A DNA stretch of 64,000 nt from Paulinella micropora. Lineage: Eukaryota; Cercozoa; Imbricatea; Euglyphida. The DNA lies in contig BJOX01000320.1 in NCBI GenBank assembly GCA_009731375.1, positions 600,022-664,021 of the forward strand. Direction: 5' to 3'. The notes under the pieces were generated by a model. It was not told where the DNA came from, did no database searches, and worked only from the letters and a program-made list of their open reading frames with translations. Each line of letters starts with the position of its first letter. The stretch's first letter is position 1. Shown here one piece after another: positions 53,882 to 62,450 of this stretch. Position numbers and translations under genes: made by a program.

Positions 53882-54087
53882 NNNNNNNNNNNNNNNNNNN
53901 NNNNNNNNNNNNNNNNNNNNNNNNNNNNNNNNNNNNNNNNNNNNNNNNNNNNNNNNNNNNNNNNNNNNNNNNNNNNNNNNNNNNNNNNNNNNNNNNNNNN
54001 NNNNNNNNNNNNNNNNNNNNNNNNNNNNNNNNNNNNNNNNNNNNNNNNNNNNNNNNNNNNNNNNNNNNNNNNNNNNNNNNNNNNNNN
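53882..54087. other. N gap over the RT core of element 2
   Basis: 206 N lie between the protease-RT linker and RNase H. In element 1 the same interval is about 1.1 kb, so the gap is too short for a whole RT: either its size is nominal or RT is partly deleted. Confidence 0.8.
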
Positions 54088-56067
54088 TGGCTCCGCACCC
54101 GGTATCTTGTAAATGACAGCAGTGAAGTCGTCCGACTTTACACCACCTGCCCGAGGAGGGTCGAAAATTTCCCTGTACGCCTCCATCTTAGCTTTGAGAA
54201 ACGCCTTCTCTCTCTCCGAACCCACTCCTTCTTCTAAAATTTTCCGCGCCGCCGCTTGGAAATCTTCCTCCGACATCTTCTTATGCTCCTTGAGGGGCGC
54301 TGAGTCCTCCTCCAAACTTAAATGTTCCTCGGACAAATCGTCTAGTCCCGTTCTTTCATACGTGACTGTGTCCGGCTCATCATCATGACCCAGCCCGACA
54401 AGCATATCAATAAGGTTCGCGTATTGTATCGGAGCCTTACGGGTGTAGAAACCATCAAAGCATGTGAAAGCTTGAGGTATCAATTTCAACTTGTCCTGGG
54501 CTCTGAGCTTTTGCTTGTATGCACTGCTCTGCTCCCGAGACCCGAGTCGACAAGCCACCACTAACTGTTGCTTGCGAGAAGGAACAGGTATAGGATGATC
54601 AATAAGCCGGTCCCTTATCTCCTGTGCCCAGATCGCCTTCTCATTGTATGGCAGAATGACAGTATACGGCTTGTTACTCTCAAATAGAGTCCGTAGACAC
54701 TTTTTCACTTCAGTTAATGAGCGCGGCCAGGTAGGCACATCGCCCCAAAAGTTCGTGATAAAAGTTTTAATGTCATCCGCTGGAGTATCGGGGATACGCC
54801 CCTTCCTCCTTGGCACAAACGCCTCTCTCTTCTCATCTGACACCTTCGCATGGTAACAGTAGCCATTAGTAATATGGACATCTGCCCCGCCACCTTCTGC
54901 GAATCTGGCCAACGACGGGCACTGTTTCGCAACACATATTATCTCCTCATTACGCGCTACGACTAAGTCATCAATAGACTTTCTGTCCCATGCGGGAATC
55001 GTAACCGTATACGCCTGCATCTCCGTCTCCCAATTGTCGGTCCAGGTCAGTTCCTCCGGCACTGTGACATAGGGGTGTACATAGGCTTCAGTTGCCTCAT
55101 GTACGAAGGCCAACTTTTTCCTCTCCGTTGCTAGACTCAGCTCAAAAGCCTCGTATGAGTCAGTAGCAGTCATCGGATTAATATCCTCCTCCTCTCCATT
55201 CTTCACTCCATAAATCACCCGCCGTGCGGCGCAATCGATCACAGCCCCCATCGTAGCCAATTGGTCATACGACAGCAGGATTGAACCGTGGTAATCGGGG
55301 ACAACATAGAGGTCCGCACGATATACTCGACCGGATTTCAATTTGAAAATTAATGTGACGATGCCCGTAATTTCCGTACGGCTGCCTACCCCTTTTAGGG
55401 TCCCCTTTGTTTTTCTAATGTTTTTGTCCACCCATGTCCGGTGACTATTCAAAAACTTCTGGCCGACAATATTAATATTCGCCATCGTATCATTACCAAC
55501 TTTTAATGTGGTTTGTAAAGTTTCACAAAAGAGGTCAGTGTAGCATAGCGCGTCTGGTCTATGTAAACTAGCCGCTAGCACATGAATTTTTCGTTCTAGG
55601 GTTTTGAGTCTAAGCTCAAGTTCCTTGTCCTCTTCTCGTTCTCCCCCCTTTTCCGCCAACTTAACTTCTTGAGTCTCCGGGGCTTCCGGTATCTCGAGTG
55701 TCTTTTGGACAGAGTCTGGTACACCGAGTGTACTCGTGTCTATAGCAGAGACTATTGAGTCCTTTGGCGGGGGTACGGTCCGCTGCTTCTTCGTAGGAGA
55801 AGACCTAGCCTTTGGTTTCGGCTTCCTCTCCTCCATCGCCTTCTTCGCCTTCCTATTCGCATCATTTATCATATTAGCTCTCGAAGGATGAACTAGCAAG
55901 TGCTTACCTTGAGGCTTGTGAGGCTGTGTGCCTTCACCTTCACGTCTGGGAGGAACGGAACCGTTCGTATCCTGTTCATCAACAGTAGGCATAACTGTGA
56001 CTGTCGGATTAAAAAGAACAGTTTTTATCTCCTTCTCTCTCTTCTTTTCCTCTCTCTTCTCCTCCCG
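54088..56067 (-). CDS. Protease-like domain and linker of element 2 Pol
   Basis: The same frame as gag, open from the codon after the gag TGA (56068-56070); first ATG at 55992. An N-terminal Lys/Pro-rich segment comes first. The protease-like domain then reads LKVGNDTMANINIVG where element 1 has LDTGNDSMAQITFAG, and DLYVVPDYHGSILL where element 1 has HVLVVPDFPGTIVL. The catalytic Asp-Thr is replaced by Lys-Val, so the enzyme should be inactive in this copy. A linker of over 300 residues follows, with the shared block AYKQKL...AFTCFDGFYTRKAPIQYA, to IYKIPGAEP at the gap. Confidence 0.75.
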
Positions 56068-58581
56068 TCAGTCTACGACGACAACACGCTCACCTGAGCC
56101 GGTGTCTTCGTCTTGACGTCCCCCCTCCGTAGCGGTATAAGCTTGCTGGGGGTAGTTGGAGCTGGAACTGGTGCTATAATTCCAGTATCCGTGTCCTCTG
56201 GGAGGGCGCGCTGGGGTCCGTCCTCCCCTTCCACGAAAGCCTCGTCCTCGTGGTGCCGCCCCTCTTGGTGTCCCTCGGGACCCTCGTGACGATCCTCTCG
56301 TCTCTCCTCCTCCTCTAGTCGGCGCCTTTGATCGGCCCGATGTCTCTCTCTTCTCCCTTCTCTTCATTCTGTCAAGGAAGTAAATGATGGCCTCCCGGAA
56401 CTCCGCATCCGAGACCATATTCGCATTCCACCTCCCCTCCTCCAACTCCTTCTTGTACATGGCGTACATGGTCTTTTTCATGCCTTCGAGCTCTCTAAGG
56501 AAAAGATTTCGCTGCCTATCATCAAGAGAGTCGTGGCTGAAGAGGCAATTGCCTACTCCTTTCTGTGCCTCATGCTTACACGCCATGTATGAAAAATAGC
56601 GGTAGCACGGCGTCGGCTCATCATCTCTCCCCCTCTTGAGACCTGCCGTTCGAGTTGCATGTGCTGCTTGAGCACCTCCAACCCCCTGTGTCGCGGCACT
56701 GGAGAATGACTCGGTGGCCGTGTCCAATTCGGAACACGCGTCGAGCACCTCCTTGAACAGGTCGCCCGGCGGAGTAGCCGCTACAGTCCTCTCGTATATA
56801 TTCGTTTCTAAAAAATCCGCCGTCTTCACCGCCGTGAAGGTCGGACAGGACTGTATGATCCTTGCGAGCTTGCTCGGGTGTCGTGTACACAAAGCACTCA
56901 GGAAGTACAAAATGATAGACTTCCGGCTATAAAAGAGCCCGTACTTGGCGCTGACCTCAGTGAGGATCGCTGCCAACCTCGTGCCAATGCCCAGCCCTTC
57001 GTTCACCTCTTGAAAAATCTCAAACCCAATCAAAGTACCAGTGCACAGGTGCTGATACCCATGAGTTTTAAAGTATTGCAAGAGGACGGCAACTGGCACC
57101 GTGCATTGCAGGTCTGAGGCTGCTCTCCTAGCCGCCACCTCTACCGCTCTCATCGCCTTGTACTCCCCAACATCAAACCCTTGTGTGATGATTGATGGGT
57201 CCAACAAGGTGTACAACGCCTCATACTCCTGTGTTTCGTCCGTTGGATGCTGCTTCATACAAGCATCAATTCTTCTGAGCTTGTCTCGAAGGTTCGCATC
57301 CGTGTCCTTCTGACTCGCTGTCTCTGCATACAGCGTCAGAGCAGTGGCATCGGACTTTGTATATTTTTGGAAGGCCTGTATGATAGCCTGTCTGTCCTTT
57401 TTGTCATTACTGTTGACAATGACAGTGGTAGGCGCTGAGCTAGTCGCAGGGGCCGAAGGGGCTGTGTGGGCTGACGGGGCGGAGCGGCCCGAGGGAGCCA
57501 TATAAGATCCAGAGGAATATTTCGGTCCCTTTGTTCCCGCCGCCTTGGCTAATGCAATCTTTGCCTCCATCTCCTTCTTTTCTTTCTCAGCCGCTAGCTC
57601 TTTGATATACAGCTCTTGGGCATGATGAAAAAAAGACAGGATCTCAGCTGCCTTCCGAAGGAACAAGGCCTTCTCCGCCAACTCCTTCTCTCCCGCTTTA
57701 TTGGTGGGGGGTGGTGCGGCCGTCCCCTCCAAGATCGTATGATCCTTCGTGAAGACCCACCTCTTCCATGCGTCATCCTTCACCAAGGCCGCATGCAGCT
57801 TCTTCATCCTCGTCACCCCTCCAGCTTCGCCTTCTATTTCCCTCAGGGCCGGGTGAAGGTCCCTGCCAAACTGGGTGTGTTGGAGTTTACCCAGGTCCAC
57901 TAACTTGGCCTCCATAAGTTTCAGAGACACATCCATGACATTGATCTGTCCTTTTGGATTCCTGAACTTAAACTCCTTTTCCACTCTCTTTATTGAATCA
58001 ATGTCCTGACCAGGATCGAGCAACCTAGCCAGTGCTCTTGTGTTCCATGGCAGCACAGTCTTTCCAGTCTGGTACTCAAAGAGTATAGCACACTCAAACA
58101 CTGTCCATGAGAGGTCGAGTAGCTCCAGTAAAGACATATTGTCCCCAAATGAGACATGTTGCACCTGTAACTGTGCACCGTCGTCTCTGAGGAATTCTGC
58201 CAGAGGCAGAGCTTGCCTTGGGAGAGGGTAACAGATGTCCTCCTTCTTCAAGGGTTGTCCCCATCGCATTTCTTGGGGAATGTATAGCCATTTATAGGCC
58301 TCATCCTTCCCTTTCTTCTCCTCAAACTCCTTCTTACTTAGTTTGCCATATTCGGCCACAAACCTCGCTTCCTCTCCTCCCTTCTCCTCCTCCTCGACTT
58401 CCTCTGCTCCTCCTGTGTCAAAGGAAGGCGCAGTAAAAAATTGATTCTCTGCTCCTCCTGTGTCAAAGGAAGGTGCCAGATCTCCTCCTTCTGCATGAGG
58501 GTCAACGAACTCCTCTTCGTTTCCTGGGGTTCGCTCACTCTCCCCCCCTCCTTCCTGCCAGTCTTCAGACCTAGTAGACAT
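56068..58581 (-). CDS. Gag of element 2
   Basis: 837 residues from MSTRSEDWQEGGG. An acidic N-terminus has a duplicated APSFDTGGAE (residues about 36-60), followed by a long helical central region as expected for capsid. Near the C-terminus is a C-x8-C-x10-C-x3-H cluster (PCYRYFSYMACKH...NCLFSH), resembling a CCCH finger, then an RGG-rich tail (RGRGFRGRGGR) suited to RNA binding. It has no CCHC knuckle. It ends GTAGAC-TGA-CGG and the frame stays open into pol. UGA followed by CGG is a known leaky stop context in some plant viruses, so Gag-Pol by readthrough is likely. Gag assignment rests on position, RNA-binding tail and the downstream pol. Confidence 0.8.
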   Translation of the reverse strand: MSTRSEDWQEGGGESERTPGNEEEFVDPHAEGGDLAPSFDTGGAENQFFTAPSFDTGGAEEVEEEEKGGEEARFVAEYGKLSKKEFEEKKGKDEAYKWLYIPQEMRWGQPLKKEDICYPLPRQALPLAEFLRDDGAQLQVQHVSFGDNMSLLELLDLSWTVFECAILFEYQTGKTVLPWNTRALARLLDPGQDIDSIKRVEKEFKFRNPKGQINVMDVSLKLMEAKLVDLGKLQHTQFGRDLHPALREIEGEAGGVTRMKKLHAALVKDDAWKRWVFTKDHTILEGTAAPPPTNKAGEKELAEKALFLRKAAEILSFFHHAQELYIKELAAEKEKKEMEAKIALAKAAGTKGPKYSSGSYMAPSGRSAPSAHTAPSAPATSSAPTTVIVNSNDKKDRQAIIQAFQKYTKSDATALTLYAETASQKDTDANLRDKLRRIDACMKQHPTDETQEYEALYTLLDPSIITQGFDVGEYKAMRAVEVAARRAASDLQCTVPVAVLLQYFKTHGYQHLCTGTLIGFEIFQEVNEGLGIGTRLAAILTEVSAKYGLFYSRKSIILYFLSALCTRHPSKLARIIQSCPTFTAVKTADFLETNIYERTVAATPPGDLFKEVLDACSELDTATESFSSAATQGVGGAQAAHATRTAGLKRGRDDEPTPCYRYFSYMACKHEAQKGVGNCLFSHDSLDDRQRNLFLRELEGMKKTMYAMYKKELEEGRWNANMVSDAEFREAIIYFLDRMKRREKRETSGRSKAPTRGGGETRGSSRGSRGTPRGAAPRGRGFRGRGGRTPARPPRGHGYWNYSTSSSSNYPQQAYTATEGGRQDEDTGSGERVVVVD

Positions 58582-59330
58582 GGACGCTGAAGGAATACGG
58601 ATGAGACAGAGTTGTTTCTACCCCGTAATTGCTCTGTTCGTCTATGAGGAACGAATAGAGAGAAAAAACGAAAAGACAGTATAGAGAGAGAGCGTCTCAC
58701 CTCTATGTCTTATGTTTTTTTTTTTTTTTTTTTGTGAGAAAGAAGTAATCTGTACGACTTTCTCTGAAAATTTGATCTCCTTCTCCACTCCTCTTTTCTT
58801 TTTCTCTTTTTGTTGTTGTATCTGTTATGAGGTACGAGGACCTATGTACAGATAATGTCAAAGAGGCTAGAGAAGCACTCCTTGAGAAGTCGACTTGTCG
58901 TCTGACACTTGTTCAGACCTATTGTCGAAAGACAGTCAGAGATTTGCAAAAATACTCTGATGTGTGTGGTTTGAGAGGCAACAAAGTGCACAGACTTGAA
59001 AGGTAGAGTACTACGCTCGTGTCCTTCAAGTTTGTTTGTATCTGTGAGTGTTTGTTTGTACGTCTGTTGACCTACTCTGTCTCTGTCTCAAGAGAGAACA
59101 AAAGAACAGCTACGAGGTCTGGTGTCTGGCCTCCTTGTGAGGACACAGATACAGGCTGTGGAGAGGGTACTGAGACACCTACTCACAAACGCCTAGACGT
59201 CTAGTTTTGCAAAAAGAGCTGTGTGGGGATGTGCTGGAGTATTTGTTTTTTGGAACACCTACTCAGAAGAGATAGGTCTGTCCAATTTTTCTTTCTGCTG
59301 TTCCAAAAACAAGCCAGAAAAGAAATCAGC
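58582..59330 (-). other. 5' leader of element 2
   Basis: About 0.75 kb between the PBS and the gag ATG. It contains a short poly-T run (58710-58732) on the plus strand. No ORF of note. Confidence 0.6.
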
Positions 59331-59348
59331 CTTGTGCTGGTGACTCCA
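59331..59348 (-). promoter_or_regulatory. Primer-binding site of element 2
   Basis: The minus strand reads TGGAGTCACCAGCACAAG one base inside the 5' LTR. The first nine bases equal those of element 1. Confidence 0.8.
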
Positions 59349-59349
59349 A

Positions 59350-59596
59350 TGTTACAATCCCCGAAGATAGCTCAATAAAAAGTCGGTAATACAACCAGAC
59401 ACAAATCCCCAAAAGAGAATGATGTCTCGTTATATTAGCTCAGTGAAGCCGAAAAGAAAACGGCAACAGACCAAGGTTAAAATGGCATTAGGTCAAATCC
59501 GGCCAAACGATATTGAAAATAATGGGAAAAAACTAGGTGCACCTGACACCAGAAAAAGGGTACTTTTTACCGGCTATCCGGGGGGTGATGTCTACA
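59350..59596 (-). repeat. 5' LTR of element 2
   Basis: 247 bp, a direct repeat of 49982-50230, with TG...CA ends. Confidence 0.9.
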
Positions 59597-60182
59597 TGAG
59601 TAAGTCAGCAGCTTGTGATTAGGAGCTGCCATTGCCGGCGCTATTAATTCATGTTGACCCTACAAGCATCAATACAGAACCACGCACTAACCTTTTTTTT
59701 TTTCTGTCTGGTTGCAAAGTTGATGGTCAATAGGGGAGATAGTACTCTTACCCAAACCCGTAGTGGGAGCATGGAATCCGTAACTTATCGAGGCACAAGG
59801 CCCGAGTATTTAGGGAAGTGGAAGCGTCTGGCACAAAGGCATGGCTGCCCGCTAGGATCTCGTTGGTAGGACAATTACGTTTTACTTTTAGTGATTACTT
59901 TGTGACTGGTAAGTAATTTATCCGTATAGTTCTAGTCAATAATTGTAACGTACGTAACGGTCCATATTGGCATTCAGAATCGGACAATAATCATTGTGTA
60001 ATAATTACAGTCGTGCGGACTTTATATCAGTTTCATTATTACCTTTAGTTTGTCAGTTCTCAGCTATATACGTGCGGATTAAAAGTGTCGATTGGTATCG
60101 TGGCTTCTAACGGAGTCTCTCAGCAAACCGGCGTCTAAGGTATTAGGTCCGTGAATAACCGGGTATTACCTAATCAACGGTT
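59597..60182. other. Region upstream of copia gag (5' LTR/leader candidate)
   Basis: Contains a T-run and a short open frame (59651-59869, MESVTYRGTRPEYLG part) followed by AT-rich sequence. The second LTR of this element lies outside the window, so LTR borders cannot be set. Confidence 0.45.
60093..60104 (+). promoter_or_regulatory. Candidate PBS of copia element
   Basis: TGGTATCGTGGC resembles TGGTATC-x-x-x-GC, complementary to the initiator Met-tRNA end and used by many Ty1/copia elements. It lies 79 bp before the gag ATG. The expected CA end of an LTR is not clear just upstream. Confidence 0.45.
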
Positions 60183-62450
60183 ATGAGCCGCTGGGGAAAC
60201 GAATTTCGGCACCATGCGATCAGCATGAGACAATTGATGTCTCACACTCCGGTGTTTAGCAGAAACAAAAAGGATTTACAGAGTTGCTATAACCGGATAG
60301 AGGAATATGCCTACGGGATTAGCACAACACTCGGGGATATGTTTCATGATACTCTTAAAGACCATAAAGCGGCAAGAACAAAGTATAGTTTTGACAGAGA
60401 CAGGATGAGAAAAGCAGAAGAAATGGAAGAACCGAGAGAACCACACGAGGTAGACACACCGGAAGGATCAGACGAAGAAGAAAGTGAAACAGAGACACCA
60501 CAAACACGACAACCGAGACAGAGAAGTAGCCAAACACCACCAGACGCGAAGACACAGGTAGAAAAACCTGCCAACTGGAAAGACCTCTCAAAGGAAGAGA
60601 AGAAAGCTTGGGAGGATAGGGCGAACAGAAAGAAGAAAAGACAGATGACAAGAACCAACAAAGATGTGTATTTGCTGAGGAAGAAAAGATACAGAGAAGA
60701 AATGCAGTACCTGCATCGCTGCAGGATGTTCCAACTTCTCGTAACAACAGCATTCTCGGAATCCAAGGTGGTTCAATTTCTGCGCAGTAAAAACGTTCAT
60801 TGCCCGTTTGAGAAAGTCGGCATTGTCAAAGCAAAATACGGTAATCTAAGTGGTGCGGCGAGATACATAGAGGAGAAAGCATTTAAAGAGATGAGACCGA
60901 GACCGACAGAGGATATGGATGAGTATCTAACACAACATCTACTGAAGAAAAACTGACTAGAAGCTCTGAGAGGGAAGCCATTTGAGCCAGAGGAAGCAGT
61001 AAATGGGTTCTTAGAGAAGCTAGCAGAGCATGAGGCCTATGGGCCCACTTACCTCAACGATCATTATAGATTAGCAGCAGCGAGCAGGCCAACACATGAT
61101 GATATGGTAGAGTCGGCAAGAGAAATTTACGTGTTGTGGGAAGCGAAGCAGAAGAGACTGAGGAAGGAACGTAGGAGAGAGAAAGAGAGGAAGAGAGAGG
61201 GTAAGGGAGCGAATCTACTGTTTGGAGAAGGAGAGGGAGGAGAGAAGGGAGAAAAGAGAGAGAAGAACAAGAAATGGACTAAGAACGGGAAGGGCAAGGG
61301 CAACAAGAATGGTAGTGATAGTTCAGAGCAGGAGTGGTGGCTGACAGCGACATGCTATAACTGCTACCAGACTGAGCACACAAGGAGTTTTTGCCCCAAA
61401 CAAAAGTCAAGCCCCAAACGAACTAGTCCAAAGGCAACTCACTCTAACTCCACAAAAGGAAAGCAAAGAGACAAGAGTGGCAAGTTCAAAAAGAAAGGAG
61501 CCAAAGGAGTCACTCTTATGAGGGGAGAAGTAGGAGAGGAGGGTGAAGAGGAAGAGGAAGATAAGTCTGAAGGGGAAGACATCTCAGAAGAAGAAGAGTA
61601 TGGGCTAGTCATGATGGAGGGTGCAGAAGAAGCAATGGAGAAAAACATAGAAAGTGGGGAAAGCATTATTGCTCGTGAGGCAGAGCAAGAGGGCGAGGAG
61701 GATAGTGAGCCTCCAAAGGAGCAAAGTGACAACAAACCCTTAGATCAACCCGCAAGAGCCCGTGGGGGGTGGGGGGAGCTGTCGAGTGCTCCAATGGCTC
61801 GAAACACATTCCGAGACAGACCCCACAACCCTCCACCTCGCACTCTCACTAGTGCTCAACACCCCAACACCTCTACAACAACCACTCCTGCCCTCACAAC
61901 CTCACGAGACACACGTGTCCAACCCTCACCATTGCAATCAAAACCCTCGCAAGTGAAAGAGAAAGAGAAACGGAAAAGTGAGAAACCGACACTCACACCC
62001 TCTCAGAACTCTCGACAGACAAAGAGAGAAACACCACGTCCCACTACATTCACTCCCAAGAGTCACACCACAGGCCAACTAACCCCTCGTTGTGGGCGGA
62101 ACTGGAAGGGAGAACAGTGTAGAGTTAAGTTTGGACAGGGGGGGAGTTGGGGCAAGGCGGGTGAGGCAGCAAAGAGGCTAGTGTATGCAGACTTATGTGG
62201 TTATCATGCCCGTCAAGACCCACTATTCCCTGACATCGACCTAGCACAAGACCCTTCACGTCGCCCACGCCCTTCCCAAGATTATCCGTCAGAGAGTGAG
62301 ATGATAAGCATACTGAGAGAGCGGGAGGGAAAGGGGGCGAGTGTACAGCAAATCTCGCAAAAAAGATACGGCAAAACCCGTAAAGAAAAACTCGCTAAGT
62401 CCCGCAAATATCGGAGAAAAAGACAAGGAAAGTGTCGAAAAACCCGGTAA
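60183..62450 (+). CDS. Gag of Ty1/copia element, with one in-frame TGA
   Basis: Starts MSRWGNEFRHHAISM. The frame is open for 257 codons to TGA (60954-60956), and then continues in the same frame (LEALRGKPFEPEEAV...) to TAA at 62448. The region spanning the TGA reads DMDEYLTQHLLKKN-stop-LEALRGKPF and resembles one continuous UBN2-like Gag helix bundle, so the stop may be a mutation; alternatively TGA-CTA is a known leaky context. A CCHC knuckle C-x2-C-x4-H-x4-C (CYNCYQTEHTRSFC) lies at about 61353-61394. The C-terminal half is highly charged (Lys/Glu blocks) and Pro/Thr-rich. Gag would package the element RNA. Confidence 0.75.

Larger units (their letters stand above)
49982..59596 (-). mobile_element. 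Element 2: 9.6-kb Ty3/gypsy LTR retrotransposon
   Basis: Direct repeats at 49982-50230 and 59350-59596 differ by six substitutions and one 2-base indel. In minus orientation they read TGTAG...TTGTAACA. A PBS (TGGAGTCACCAGCAC) lies 1 nt inside the 5' LTR, and a polypurine tract abuts the 3' LTR. Coding order is gag, TGA, protease-like domain, [gap], RNase H, integrase, C-terminal domain, small ORF. A 206-N gap (53882-54087) replaces the RT core. Gag and the flanking pol frames are otherwise long and open. No matching target-site duplication is visible. Confidence 0.92.

Noticed and set aside
59651-59869. Small ORF (72 aa) upstream of the copia gag as a gene
   Set aside because: It starts in a T-rich stretch and has no domain. 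It is not in a position I can tie to gag, and may be chance or leader sequence.
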